NCBI GenBank assembly: GCA_030695025.1
Contig: JAUYTX010000024.1
Span: 46,342-110,341, forward strand
DNA length: 64,000 nucleotides
DNA from: Bacteroidales bacterium
Lineage (GTDB): Bacteria > Bacteroidota > Bacteroidia > Bacteroidales > UBA932
Reading direction: 5' to 3'
Part shown: positions 1-8,008 of the stretch, one piece after another
How positions within the stretch are numbered: position 1 is the first letter of the stretch
Layout: each line of letters starts with the position of its first letter
Program-made: the position numbers and the translations under genes
The notes under the pieces: model-generated
What the model saw: only the letters and a program-made list of their open reading frames with translations
What the model was told of the DNA's origin: nothing
The model's database searches: none

Positions 1-187
1 AAATTGAACGTTGATAAATCTGCTCGATTTCTGAGTTGTCACTTACTGTTGTTTTCGCCTCAACCGATCCTCTACGATCAATTACTTTACCTTCAAACAA
101 CATTGTCTCCGCAAGGGTAGTTTTACCAGATTTCGTATTCCCTATAAGGACTACGTTACGGATGCTTTGGGTGGGATAGACTTTCAT
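1..187 (-). CDS. EF-G-like translation factor GTPase, N-terminal part (cut by window edge)
   Basis: Only the first 62 residues are in the window; the rest lies to the left. The translation starts MKVYPTQSIRNVVLIG and contains a P-loop, GNTKSGKTT, at about residues 16-24, followed by AETMLFEG and SVEAKTTVSD. This pattern matches the N-terminus of the second, EF-G-like factor common in Bacteroidota, a ribosome-associated GTPase, better than classical fusA. The start is the ATG at 185-187, since no earlier in-frame start gives a better N-terminus. The exact role of this EF-G paralogue (translocation or recycling) cannot be told from the fragment. Confidence 0.8.
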   Translation of the reverse strand, partial: MKVYPTQSIRNVVLIGNTKSGKTTLAETMLFEGKVIDRRGSVEAKTTVSDNSEIEQIYQRSI

Positions 188-258
188 ACTTAATCCAAAT
201 TACTTATTAGTTACTTCTTTTAGCTCATTTTTATTAACAAATTTTAAAAACAGAACAT

Positions 259-266
259 CAAATTTA
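259..266 (-). promoter_or_regulatory. Possible -7 promoter box for the EF-G-like gene
   Basis: TAAATTTG on the minus strand fits the Bacteroidota -7 consensus TAnnTTTG and lies 71 nt upstream of the ATG at 187, in the gap after the AraC-type gene. No convincing -33 element was found. Confidence 0.35.
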
Positions 267-277
267 TAAAATATTTT

Positions 278-646
278 TCAATAGACAATATAGTTAACCG
301 CCCTTTCAAAGCTGTCAAAAGTGGTAAATCCCGAATATTTGTATAAATCCTTATAGGCAACCCCCTTTTTGTGTAGGTCTGCCGCAAACTGCACTCTGTA
401 CATATCTGTAAGCTCTCTCAGAGATAATCCAAGGTGGTTTTTTACCGACCTCTCAAGATGCCCGGTTTCTACCCCGGATAGTGCTGCTATATGTTCCGCA
501 CCAAGATTGGGGTTAATAAATAACTTTTGATTTTCTAATATCTCCACAAGGGAATCTGCCCTTTGAAAATCTGCAATCTCACATTTCATAAAACATTTTT
601 TTTGCAAATGTATACCCAGATCATACTCTAAAGCAAACCTCAGCAT
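278..646 (-). CDS. Small AraC-type helix-turn-helix protein
   Basis: A 122-residue protein whose C-terminal two thirds reads as an AraC-type DNA-binding domain: AEHIAALSGVETGHLERSVKNH gives the first helix-turn-helix and YKDLYKYSGFTTFDSFERAV the second, with the characteristic F..FDSFERAV ending. AraC-family activators usually carry an additional sensing domain of 150-200 residues; here only about 45 N-terminal residues precede the HTH, so this is a stand-alone DNA-binding module or a shortened regulator. A shorter start at Met20 (MKCEIADF) is possible. It sits alone between the EF-G-like gene and a divergent XRE regulator, and its target is unknown. Confidence 0.7.
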   Translation of the reverse strand: MLRFALEYDLGIHLQKKCFMKCEIADFQRADSLVEILENQKLFINPNLGAEHIAALSGVETGHLERSVKNHLGLSLRELTDMYRVQFAADLHKKGVAYKDLYKYSGFTTFDSFERAVNYIVY

Positions 647-765
647 GTGGTTTATCTGATTTTAACTCATTTATATCTTTTTTTAAATTTATTTTCCAAA
701 TAACACATGTTATTCCTGTTATTTTCACAACTTATGGTTGTTGTTCAACAGTGCCATCTTAAACA

Positions 766-773
766 TAAATTTG
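766..773 (+). promoter_or_regulatory. -7 promoter box abutting the XRE gene start
   Basis: TAAATTTG matches TAnnTTTG exactly and ends only 6 nt before the ATG at 780. With a start point about 5-7 nt after the box, the mRNA would begin at or next to the ATG, so a leaderless transcript is predicted. No clear -33 element at the usual spacing. Confidence 0.5.
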
Positions 774-779
774 TCATAT

Positions 780-1175
780 ATGGATTTCGACCAGATAAGA
801 GAGCGCATAAAAAGGGAGAGGAGATCCCTTGGATATACCCAGGAGTACATGGCTACAACATTGGGTATATCGGTGAACTCATATCGCGAAATTGAAAGCG
901 GGACTACATTATTGGTCAATCCCCGATTGGAAGAGATTGCAAAAATTCTTGAGAAACCTCTGGAAAATCTGATTTTTGACACTGCTTCAACAGCAGATTA
1001 CTCACAAAAGCTAAGTATTATTGAGAGGGAGTTTAAAGAGAGGCTTGATATCGCCGAAACTGCATATAAAATTAAGCTCGCCGAAAAAGAGGGGGAGATT
1101 AATGTCCTCAAAGCAAATCTTGAAACCAAAGAGAGCATAATCGGTGTGCTCCGCGAGAGGCTCCCTGAATATTAA
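780..1175 (+). CDS. XRE-family transcriptional regulator with C-terminal coiled coil
   Basis: A 131-residue protein. Residues about 5-60 form a Cro/CI-type helix-turn-helix (RIKRERRSLGYTQEYMATTLGISVNSYREIESG), followed by PRLEEIAKILEKPLENLIF, the usual end of the HTH_3 fold. Residues about 70-128 are rich in Glu, Lys and Leu with heptad spacing and probably make a coiled coil for dimerisation. I chose the ATG at 780 because a longer reading (from 738) adds residues upstream of the HTH and would start before the promoter box. rnhB follows 45 nt downstream on the same strand and is probably co-transcribed. No regulated target is evident. Confidence 0.75.
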   Translation: MDFDQIRERIKRERRSLGYTQEYMATTLGISVNSYREIESGTTLLVNPRLEEIAKILEKPLENLIFDTASTADYSQKLSIIEREFKERLDIAETAYKIKLAEKEGEINVLKANLETKESIIGVLRERLPEY

Positions 1176-1220
1176 ATATGATTTTCATATTTTAAATGCC
1201 ATTGCTAAATTGCGTTAAAA

Positions 1221-1805
1221 ATGGCAAACACACTCTTAAACTATCTGGAAAAGGGCAAAATTGAGGCCGGTTGCGACGAAGCGGGCAGAGGTTGTCTTGC
1301 CGGGCCGGTCTATGCGGCAGCAGTCATTCTTCCTGTGGATTTCTTTCATCCTCTTTTGAACGATTCAAAACAACTTACTGAAAAGGCGAGAGAATTGCTT
1401 AGGCCAATAATTGAAAAAGAGGCAGTTGCATGGGGTGTTGCATGGGCAGATGCAGGTGAAATTGACAATATAAATATTCTGAACGCTGCAATTTTGTCGA
1501 TGCACCGTGCCATTGGCAAGCTTGCGGTGAACCCTGATCTTCTACTGATTGATGGCAACAGATTTAAACCATATGAAAACATTCCTCACAAATGCATAGT
1601 AGGTGGTGATGGAAAATTTGCCTCAATCGCCGCCGCTTCTGTACTTGCCAAAAGTTACAGAGATTGTTTTATGAGAGAGATTGCAGCTGAGTTTCCGATG
1701 TATGGATGGGATAAAAATATGGCCTATCCGACAAAGTTACACAGGGAGGCCATTAAAAAATTTGGTACTACTGAATATCACCGAATGTCATTCCGACTTC
1801 TATAA
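1221..1805 (+). CDS. rnhB: Ribonuclease HII
   Basis: Cytoplasmic RNase HII (194 residues, the normal length) removes misincorporated ribonucleotides and RNA from RNA-DNA hybrids. The N-terminal signature [20 protein letters not shown] supplies the first two catalytic acids (DEAGRG at about residues 18-23); LLIDGNRF and [13 protein letters not shown] are further family motifs. The ATG at 1221 gives the standard short N-terminus. It follows the XRE regulator on the same strand and nothing suggests damage. Confidence 0.95.
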   Translation: MANTLLNYLEKGKIEAGCDEAGRGCLAGPVYAAAVILPVDFFHPLLNDSKQLTEKARELLRPIIEKEAVAWGVAWADAGEIDNINILNAAILSMHRAIGKLAVNPDLLLIDGNRFKPYENIPHKCIVGGDGKFASIAAASVLAKSYRDCFMREIAAEFPMYGWDKNMAYPTKLHREAIKKFGTTEYHRMSFRLL

Positions 1806-1824
1806 GTTGACAGCATTTCCTGAG

Positions 1825-2166
1825 TTAACTGACCTCTTCATTTACATATTTACCAACGGCAAATATGGCAAGTGCAGTTAAAAGAAACGACACAACGATT
1901 TCGGGAGTTGCCGATTTAACATCCCTGAAAGCTCCCCCTAAAGAGGTTAGCCCATCAATTATGGCGCTATAGCCCCCCAGTAATACAAAAATTAAAAACC
2001 CTGCCAGTGCAAAAAGCGGCATTATAATCCAACTTCTGTCCTTCTTTACTGCAGGCTGAGGCAGGCAGTCCAGAGTGGCAAACAATCTCTCGCTAAAACC
2101 CTGGTCATTAATTGTCTGTTTGTGGTCGTCAAAAAACCTCTTTATATTATCCTCTTTCATAACCAA
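1825..2166 (-). CDS. Small membrane protein, presumed anti-sigma partner of the adjacent ECF factor
   Basis: A 113-residue protein with a hydrophilic cytoplasmic N-terminus (DNIKRFFDDHKQTINDQGFSERLFATL) and two hydrophobic segments, about residues 46-68 (IIMPLFALAGFLIFVLLGGY) and 90-108. It overlaps the 3' end of the sigma-factor gene by 14-20 nt, depending on whether Met1 or Met3 is used, so it is translationally coupled to it. That arrangement and the membrane topology are typical of anti-sigma factors in Bacteroidota, but no recognised zinc-binding anti-sigma motif is visible, so the function is inferred from position. Confidence 0.6.
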   Translation of the reverse strand: MVMKEDNIKRFFDDHKQTINDQGFSERLFATLDCLPQPAVKKDRSWIIMPLFALAGFLIFVLLGGYSAIIDGLTSLGGAFRDVKSATPEIVVSFLLTALAIFAVGKYVNEEVS

Positions 2167-2644
2167 TACTTTTTAAATGTGTCTCCAGATTTGATTTCGC
2201 TCTTGAGAGGTGGGATTTCACTGTGTTTTCGTTTATTCCTGTAATAATGGCAATCTCTTTTATCGGCTTGTCCTCCATATAAAACAGAAGAATGCAGCAT
2301 CTCTCTTTTTCGTTCAGTTTAGATAGTGCCAAATGGAGCTCCTGATTTTGATATTTTGAGTCTGTTGATTCACTTGAATATAGTTTACCTTCGTTAATCT
2401 CTGTGTTTATGTATCGTTGCGAAATTCTTTTGTTGTCGCAAAAACAGTTATACGCTATTCTAAACAGCCATGTTGAAAATTTTGACTTCCCAAAGAAGGT
2501 GTTCATATTAAGATATGCCTTTATAAACGCCTCCTGTGCAATATCATCGGCCAGAGAGAGGTTGCCGTCGCAGAGGTTAATCAGGAACCGTCTGAGCGGT
2601 TCCTGATTTGATTTTACCTGTTGTTCAAACTCTGCTCTTGTCAA
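2147..2644 (-). CDS. ECF-type RNA polymerase sigma factor
   Basis: A 165-residue sigma-70 family ECF factor. Region 2 is at about residues 10-75, with DDIAQEAFIKAYLN and FGKSKFSTWLFRIAYN (the latter the -10 melting segment); region 4 at about 105-155 contains KEIAIITGINENTVKSHLSRAK, the helix-turn-helix for the -35 region. It is the third gene of a leftward operon (glycerate kinase, DUF6249-like membrane protein, this factor, presumed anti-sigma) with gaps of 31 and 11 nt and then an overlap. Its regulon is not visible in the window. Confidence 0.9.
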   Translation of the reverse strand: MTRAEFEQQVKSNQEPLRRFLINLCDGNLSLADDIAQEAFIKAYLNMNTFFGKSKFSTWLFRIAYNCFCDNKRISQRYINTEINEGKLYSSESTDSKYQNQELHLALSKLNEKERCCILLFYMEDKPIKEIAIITGINENTVKSHLSRAKSNLETHLKSIGYERG

Positions 2645-2655
2645 TCTTTTGTGTT

Positions 2656-3015
2656 TTAATACTCCCCTTTCGGATTATTTCTCTTGTTAATCAGAAAGGC
2701 AATCAATTGTCCTAGTCCAATAAAGAGCGGGATGAATCCGAATGCAGCAAATTTAAGTTCATTAAAAAAGAGGTAAAGTGCAACAAAGATCCCGATACCA
2801 ACCCCAATTATAACCAGTGACGAGGTGAGAGGGTCGCTCTTCTTCTCTTTTCTTGATTCAGTCAATAGCTCCGGAGATATCTCCTTGCCATGCTCAATTG
2901 CTTTCATGATAAGTTCGTTTCTTGATCTTTCTCTTAATATCTTAGAAATAAAGACGATAAGAATTATGATTATTGCGGTTAAAAACGGACTTATGATTCC
3001 AAATACTCCTTCCAT
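2656..3015 (-). CDS. Small integral membrane protein (DUF6249-like)
   Basis: 119 residues with three hydrophobic segments (about 8-27, 65-85 and 90-110) and a charged loop after the first segment (LRERSRNELIMKAIEHGKEISPELL). The helix-loop pattern, with the conserved ..AIEHGKEISPEL.. stretch, resembles small Bacteroidota membrane proteins labelled DUF6249 that often sit beside ECF sigma genes. Here it is 11 nt upstream of the ECF gene, so a role in sensing or modulating the sigma/anti-sigma pair is plausible but unproven. Confidence 0.65.
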   Translation of the reverse strand: MEGVFGIISPFLTAIIIILIVFISKILRERSRNELIMKAIEHGKEISPELLTESRKEKKSDPLTSSLVIIGVGIGIFVALYLFFNELKFAAFGFIPLFIGLGQLIAFLINKRNNPKGEY

Positions 3016-3046
3016 TTTATTTTGTATTATTTGTTCGATTATTAGA

Positions 3047-4183
3047 CTAAATATCCTTTAAATAAGTTGCAGCATCGGCAGAAATTTTTTCCAGGTATTC
3101 GCGGGCATTTTTGATTGCCAACTCTTTTTCAGGCTCTATGTAAGAAATTGCAAACAGCGAAGAGGCTCCTATGCTCTTAATCTCTTTGTCGGACAATTGG
3201 TTATCTCCACAAATTATCCAAAGTGGTTTTTTGTGCCTTTTGCACATCTCTCCAACTCCGGCTAACAACTTCCCTGACAAGCTTTGCTGATCGACCCTGC
3301 CTTCTCCGGTAATTACAAGGTGTGCCTGCATAATGCTCCTCTCAACATCCATAAAGTCAAATAAAACGCGCCAACCGCTCTTTAAGTTTGCTCTGCAGTA
3401 TGCAATAAGGGCAAAGCCAACCCCTCCTGCTGCTCCTGAACCAGGAACTGCAGAAAGATCTTTACCCAGATAATTTGCCGAAATCTTCACAAAGTTTTGC
3501 ATTCCCCTTTCAAGGAGGTCAATTTCATATTCTCCTGCTCCTTTCTGAGGGCCATATACACGGCTTGCTCCTTTTGCTCCGGTCAGAAAATTGGTAACAT
3601 CACTTGCTACTTCGATAGATATCTCTTTTAATAGCGGGTTCGCCCCTGAATCGTCAACATCTCGTATATTTATCAAATCCCGGCCTGCTATGTGTTCTCC
3701 CAATCTGACATCTCTCCCCTCTTCTCCGATAAAACGAAACCCCAGTGCCTCCAGCATTCCCGCTCCTCCATCATTGGTGGCACTACCTCCTATGCCTATC
3801 AGAATATTTTTAGAACCCATTTCGGCCACTCGTTTGATCACAAGACCTAGACCATAGCTGCTGGTGTAAAGGGGATTCCTCTCCTCTTTTGTCAAAAGAT
3901 GCAAACCTGTAGATTTTGCCATCTCTATCAGAACCCTGTCACCCATTTTAAGAACTGGCACCAGAATTTTTCTTCCAAGAGGGTCTATGCTTTCTACCAT
4001 AAATCTCTCGGTTCCCTCTCTTTCAACGGCCTCCAAAGTACCCTCCCCGCCATCGGCTAAGGGAACCTTAACAATTTCTAAACTATCTGAATAAGAAAGC
4101 ATTCCCTTTGAGATAGCCTCCGAAACCTCACTGGCGGTCAGACTTCCTCTGAACTTGTCTACAAGTATGAGAACCTTAATCAT
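3047..4183 (-). CDS. Glycerate kinase
   Basis: A cytoplasmic kinase of the GarK/GlxK family (378 residues, usual length) that phosphorylates D-glycerate and feeds it into lower glycolysis. Family hallmarks are VDKFRGSLTASEVSEAI at the N-terminus, PLADGGEGTLEAV at about 42-54, the glycine-rich GIGGSATNDGGAGML at about 128-142 and VITGEGRVDQQSLSGK near residue 290. The ATG at 4183 is the only sensible start. It is the first gene of the leftward ECF-sigma operon, an unusual partner for a sigma factor, and is divergent from the S46 peptidase gene. Confidence 0.92.
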   Translation of the reverse strand: MIKVLILVDKFRGSLTASEVSEAISKGMLSYSDSLEIVKVPLADGGEGTLEAVEREGTERFMVESIDPLGRKILVPVLKMGDRVLIEMAKSTGLHLLTKEERNPLYTSSYGLGLVIKRVAEMGSKNILIGIGGSATNDGGAGMLEALGFRFIGEEGRDVRLGEHIAGRDLINIRDVDDSGANPLLKEISIEVASDVTNFLTGAKGASRVYGPQKGAGEYEIDLLERGMQNFVKISANYLGKDLSAVPGSGAAGGVGFALIAYCRANLKSGWRVLFDFMDVERSIMQAHLVITGEGRVDQQSLSGKLLAGVGEMCKRHKKPLWIICGDNQLSDKEIKSIGASSLFAISYIEPEKELAIKNAREYLEKISADAATYLKDI

Positions 4184-4231
4184 AGCACACCTCGCTTTAT
4201 GTAAATATAATATATTTCTGACAGATTTATT

Positions 4232-4239
4232 TATCTTTG
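4232..4239 (+). promoter_or_regulatory. -7 promoter box of the S46 peptidase gene
   Basis: TATCTTTG fits TAnnTTTG and lies 41 nt before the ATG at 4281, giving a normal leader of roughly 35 nt. It also argues that in-frame starts upstream of 4281 are not used. Confidence 0.5.
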
Positions 4240-4280
4240 TTTTAAGACAACCAAATCAAACAAACATAAAAAAGATAAAA

Positions 4281-6428
4281 ATGAAAAAGACCGGTCTATT
4301 GATTCTTTTTGCCATTTTGCTTTCCATCAGTCCATTAAGGTCTGACGAGGGAATGTGGCTGCTTCCGTTAATTGAGAAGCTAAATATTAAAAAGATGTCC
4401 GAAATGGGGTTCAAATTAACCGCAAAGGATATTTATGATATTAATAACACAAGTCTTAAGGATGCCATAGTGCATTTTGGCGGAGGCTGTACAGGTGAGA
4501 TTATCTCTTCTGAGGGGCTGCTTCTTACAAATCACCACTGCGGTTACGGTGTAATTCAGAGGCTTAGCACTGTTGAAAAGGACTATCTGCAGCATGGCTT
4601 CTGGGCTATGAACCGTCAGGAGGAGCTTCCTTCTCCGGGGCTCTCAGTTACTTTTCTTGAAAGCTTTACAGATGTAACAAAGGAGATTGAAAAAGCCCTT
4701 AAAAAGGCGAATACTGATGAAGAGAAAAAAAAGGCTCTTGATGATAAAATCGAAGAGCTTACAAAAAAGGCAACAGCCAATAACAAGTATTTGCAAGCAA
4801 GAGTAACCACAATGTATGGTGGCAACGACTACTACCTGGTGGTGACAAAAGTCTATACCGATGTTCGTTTTGTAGGTGCCCCCCCTTCATCTATAGGTAA
4901 GTTTGGTGCTGACACAGATAACTGGATGTGGCCAAGACACACAGGTGACTTTTCTCTTTTCCGTGTATATGCCGACGAAAACAACCAACCTGCAGCATAC
5001 TCACCCAACAATAAACCACTTCAGCCTAAAAAGCACCTGACAATATCTTTAAAGGGTGTTGAGCAGAATGACTTTGCAATGGTTATCGGATATCCTGGCA
5101 GAACAAGTCGCTTTATGACCTCAGCAGAGGTTGTCGAAACAAGAGATATCACAAATGCCATCTCAATCTATGTTAGAGGCGTTCGTCAGGATGTGCTTAT
5201 GGCAGACATGGAGGCCGATCCAAAAATTCGTCTTCAGTACTCAAGCAAATATTCAGGCAGTTCAAACTTCTGGAAAAAGGCTATCGGTATGAATGAGACA
5301 TTTGCAAAACTAAATGTTCAGGAGCGTCGTGCTCAGGAGGAGAAAGCATTTGCCGAGTGGGTTAAAAAAGATAAGAAGAGAGTTGAAAAATATGCCAACG
5401 CTCTGGAAAACATAAACTCAGCCGTTGAAAAAAGAGCTCAACCAATGTATCATCTAAGATATCTTCAGGAGGCTCTCGGAAACATTGAGCTTACTGCTGT
5501 TGCTAACCATTATGCCCAAGTAGCGTCATTGCTGGCCAAAGGTGATAAAGAGGAGGCCATGAAGGCTGCCCAAGGGCTGGAGCAGAGAATCAAGGCATTT
5601 TTCGTAAATTATTCAGAACCTACAGACCGCAAGGTTGCCAAAGCACTCATTAAGGTTTACCAGGGTAAGGTTAAAGCCGAAAACAGACCTGAATTCTTCA
5701 AAACTCTGGAAGGTAAATTTGCAGGAGATATTGACAAATTTGTTGATGATATGTTTGACAACTCTGTCTTCACATCTCTTGAAAAGATAGAGAAAGCTCT
5801 TGCAGAAAATCATAATGCAATAATTAACGACCCGGCTCTCGAAGTTGGAAAGAGTATCTTTTCGCTTATGCCTAAATTGCAGGCACAACTTGCAAGAGCA
5901 AATCAGACCTATGCAGACGGACACAAAGCATACATTGCCGGTCAGCTTGAAATGAAAAAAGGTACTGCAATGTATCCAGATGCAAACTCTACAATGCGTT
6001 TAACCTATGGTCAGGTATTGAATTACTCTCCAAAAGATGCCGTTCTCTTTGAACATATCACAACACTTAACGGTGTAATGGAAAAAGAAGATCCTAACAA
6101 CTGGGAGTTTGTGGTTCCTGAGAAACTCAAAGAGCTTCACAAGAATAGGGATTATGGACAGTATGCCATGTCAAACGGTGAAATGCCTGTAGCATTTTTA
6201 ACAAACAACGACATTACAGGAGGAAACTCAGGAAGCCCTGTTCTAAATGCAAAGGGTGAACTGATTGGTTGCGCATTTGACGGCAACTGGGAGGCCATGA
6301 GTGGTGATATCATTTTTGAACCAACTCTTCAAAGATGTATCAGCGTTGATATTCGCTACGTACTCTTTATAATTGACAAATTCGGAGGCGCAGGTCACCT
6401 TATTAACGAAATGACATTGGCGAGGTAA
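4281..6428 (+). CDS. S46 family dipeptidyl-peptidase, DPP7 type
   Basis: A secreted serine exopeptidase (715 residues) that removes dipeptides from peptides, feeding asaccharolytic growth. Signal peptide is at residues 1-21 (MKKTGLLILFAILLSISPLR). The catalytic His is in TNHHCGYG (His86) and the nucleophile in GGNSGSPV (Ser650). Eighteen residues after the Ser is Gly668 in AFDGNWEAM; in this family Gly at that position marks DPP7 (hydrophobic P1), while Arg marks DPP11 (acidic P1), so DPP7 is favoured. The start at 4281 gives a clean signal peptide and lies behind the promoter box. The palindromic repeat element begins 2 nt after the stop. Confidence 0.93.
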   Translation: MKKTGLLILFAILLSISPLRSDEGMWLLPLIEKLNIKKMSEMGFKLTAKDIYDINNTSLKDAIVHFGGGCTGEIISSEGLLLTNHHCGYGVIQRLSTVEKDYLQHGFWAMNRQEELPSPGLSVTFLESFTDVTKEIEKALKKANTDEEKKKALDDKIEELTKKATANNKYLQARVTTMYGGNDYYLVVTKVYTDVRFVGAPPSSIGKFGADTDNWMWPRHTGDFSLFRVYADENNQPAAYSPNNKPLQPKKHLTISLKGVEQNDFAMVIGYPGRTSRFMTSAEVVETRDITNAISIYVRGVRQDVLMADMEADPKIRLQYSSKYSGSSNFWKKAIGMNETFAKLNVQERRAQEEKAFAEWVKKDKKRVEKYANALENINSAVEKRAQPMYHLRYLQEALGNIELTAVANHYAQVASLLAKGDKEEAMKAAQGLEQRIKAFFVNYSEPTDRKVAKALIKVYQGKVKAENRPEFFKTLEGKFAGDIDKFVDDMFDNSVFTSLEKIEKALAENHNAIINDPALEVGKSIFSLMPKLQAQLARANQTYADGHKAYIAGQLEMKKGTAMYPDANSTMRLTYGQVLNYSPKDAVLFEHITTLNGVMEKEDPNNWEFVVPEKLKELHKNRDYGQYAMSNGEMPVAFLTNNDITGGNSGSPVLNAKGELIGCAFDGNWEAMSGDIIFEPTLQRCISVDIRYVLFIIDKFGGAGHLINEMTLAR

Positions 6429-6430
6429 TT

Positions 6431-6649
6431 CTCCGCGCCAATTTGTGGTAACTACCACAATAATAACAATATAAAAACGAGCCAATTTTTGTCATAAAAA
6501 TTGGCTCATTTTTATTGTGGTGAATTCAATCCCTGGGAATTCTTTCCTTATCATTCATTATCAGTTGATTAGTTCTTTTTCGCATTAGTGGTTAAATCGT
6601 TGATTATAAGGCAAAAGGAAAGAATTCCCAGGGATTGACTGGCGCGGAG
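6431..6649. repeat. Palindromic repeat element, long copy
   Basis: This fills most of the 309-nt gap after the peptidase gene. The ends are perfect 10-bp inverted repeats (CTCCGCGCCA at 6431-6440, TGGCGCGGAG at 6640-6649). Inside are a hairpin TGTGGTA/TACCACA (6444-6459), a 12-bp stem GAGCCAATTTTT/AAAAATTGGCTC (6479-6490, 6496-6507), and a second perfect 21-bp inverted repeat with arms at 6527-6547 and 6617-6637. A shorter relative occurs at 41613-41736, also starting exactly 2 nt after a stop codon. No coding capacity. It may be a miniature mobile element or a dispersed REP-like terminator module. Confidence 0.8.
6479..6514 (+). terminator. Intrinsic terminator after the S46 peptidase gene
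   Basis: A perfect 12-bp stem with a 5-nt loop (GTCAT), followed by ATTTTTATT. It lies 50 nt after the stop codon inside the palindromic repeat, and the equivalent hairpin is present in the second copy after the superoxide dismutase gene. Confidence 0.7.
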
Positions 6650-6678
6650 GAAAACTTTTCTCTGTTATTATTGTTGTT

Positions 6679-6686
6679 TAAATTTG
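6679..6686 (+). promoter_or_regulatory. -7 promoter box of the Mrp/ApbC gene
   Basis: TAAATTTG matches TAnnTTTG and is 51 nt upstream of the ATG at 6738, just after the palindromic repeat element. Confidence 0.45.
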
Positions 6687-6737
6687 TGTTCTCTTTTGAG
6701 CACAAAAATATAATAGTACAATACAAACACTCATCAG

Positions 6738-7811
6738 ATGGGAATTGATAAAATGGATAAAAATTCAATAGAACAGGCACTTCGAGGTGTGATTCACCCG
6801 GTATCGGAGAGGGACATTGTCTCTCTTGAGATGGTTGAGGATATCAAAATTGAGGAGGGTAAAGTGAGATTTAAGCTTGTTTTCCCATCTCCTGATGCAC
6901 TTTCGGGATCAATTAAAAAGAGTTGCGAACAGGCAATACGGGATGCGTTTCCGGGGGAGGATTTCAAAGTTTCAATTATGGAGCTTGTTAGGGAGAGAAA
7001 GATTAAGAAGAGGGTTACTGTTGAGCTTGGACAGGAATCCATTGCACATGTGGGGCATATAATTGCAATAGCATCAGGTAAAGGTGGCGTGGGAAAGTCA
7101 ACTGTGGCAGTTAATCTTGCCATTGCTCTTGCAAAACTTGGGTACAGGGTTGGGTTAACAGATGCCGATGTTTACGGGCCCTCTGTTCCAAAGATGACCG
7201 ACACCGAAACAGAGAAGCCCTTGGTTGACGATTCAAGTGGAAAGGAGATGATTATCCCTATTGAAAAGTACGGAGTAAAATGGATGTCAATAGGATACTT
7301 TGCAAAACCAGATCAGCCTTTAATATGGCGCGGCCCGATGGCCAGCAACGCCCTTAAGCAGATGGTTCTGCAGGTACAGTGGGGTGAGCTTGATTTTTTA
7401 CTGATAGACCTACCTCCGGGAACCGGTGATGTTCATATTTCAGTAGTGCAGGACCTGCCTCTTTCGGGAGCAATTGTTGTGAGCACACCCCAGGATGTAG
7501 CACTAGCAGATGTTGAGAAAGGGGTAAATATGTTCCGTTCAAAGGATATCAATAAACCAATTCTGGGAATTGTGGAGAATATGTCATGGTTTACACCCGC
7601 AGAGCTACCCAACAACAAGTATTATATATTTGGAAAAGATGGATGTAAAGAGATGGCCAAAAAATTTGACATTCCCCTGCTTGGACAGATTCCGCTAATC
7701 CAAAGCATAAGGGAGTGTGGAGACGAAGGTAAGCCAATAGCACTTTTAGATAGAGAGGATTCAAAAAGCTTCCACAAACTTGCAAGCAAAATTGTTGCAA
7801 TATTGGAGTAG
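6738..7811 (+). CDS. apbC: Mrp/ApbC-family iron-sulfur carrier ATPase
   Basis: A 357-residue P-loop ATPase that helps deliver Fe-S clusters to apoproteins in the cytoplasm. An N-terminal MIP18/DUF59 domain (about 8-75) is followed by the deviant Walker A GKGGVGKS at 114-121, DADVYGPSVPKM and DLPPGTGDVH. The C-terminal CxxC of many Mrp proteins is absent: after ENMSWF the sequence reads TPAELPNNKYYIFGKDG, a form I associate with Bacteroidota Mrp. The start could also be Met6. It stands alone, with its own promoter box and terminator. Confidence 0.92.
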   Translation: MGIDKMDKNSIEQALRGVIHPVSERDIVSLEMVEDIKIEEGKVRFKLVFPSPDALSGSIKKSCEQAIRDAFPGEDFKVSIMELVRERKIKKRVTVELGQESIAHVGHIIAIASGKGGVGKSTVAVNLAIALAKLGYRVGLTDADVYGPSVPKMTDTETEKPLVDDSSGKEMIIPIEKYGVKWMSIGYFAKPDQPLIWRGPMASNALKQMVLQVQWGELDFLLIDLPPGTGDVHISVVQDLPLSGAIVVSTPQDVALADVEKGVNMFRSKDINKPILGIVENMSWFTPAELPNNKYYIFGKDGCKEMAKKFDIPLLGQIPLIQSIRECGDEGKPIALLDREDSKSFHKLASKIVAILE

Positions 7812-7847
7812 TTAGCTTAAAATTATTTCACTTAAAGCGTAAAAAAA

Positions 7848-7888
7848 GCCACGGGTAGTGTAAAAATTTCCCGTGGCCTATTTTTTTT
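7848..7888. terminator. Intrinsic terminator after apbC
   Basis: GCCACGGG (7848-7855) pairs with CCCGTGGC (7870-7877) and is followed by CTATTTTTTTTAA. An A-run before the stem means it could work in both directions, serving the convergent CNNM gene that ends at 8009. Confidence 0.75.
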
Positions 7889-8008
7889 AAATATTTGATT
7901 ACTCAAAAAATTGCAAATATTTATTAATTAGAGCTTTAATTTTTAAATCGCATCAACCCAAAGGGTGGAAAAGTGTAATTATTTCCCTTTTTGGTATGGA
8001 TACTTTCT

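Noticed and set aside
738-779. Fourteen extra N-terminal residues on the XRE regulator
   Set aside because: They would have to be translated from RNA upstream of the probable transcript start, and are not part of the HTH fold.
4155-4280. Longer N-terminus for the S46 peptidase (starting in the divergent kinase gene)
   Set aside because: It lies upstream of the promoter box and would bury the clear signal peptide that starts at 4281.
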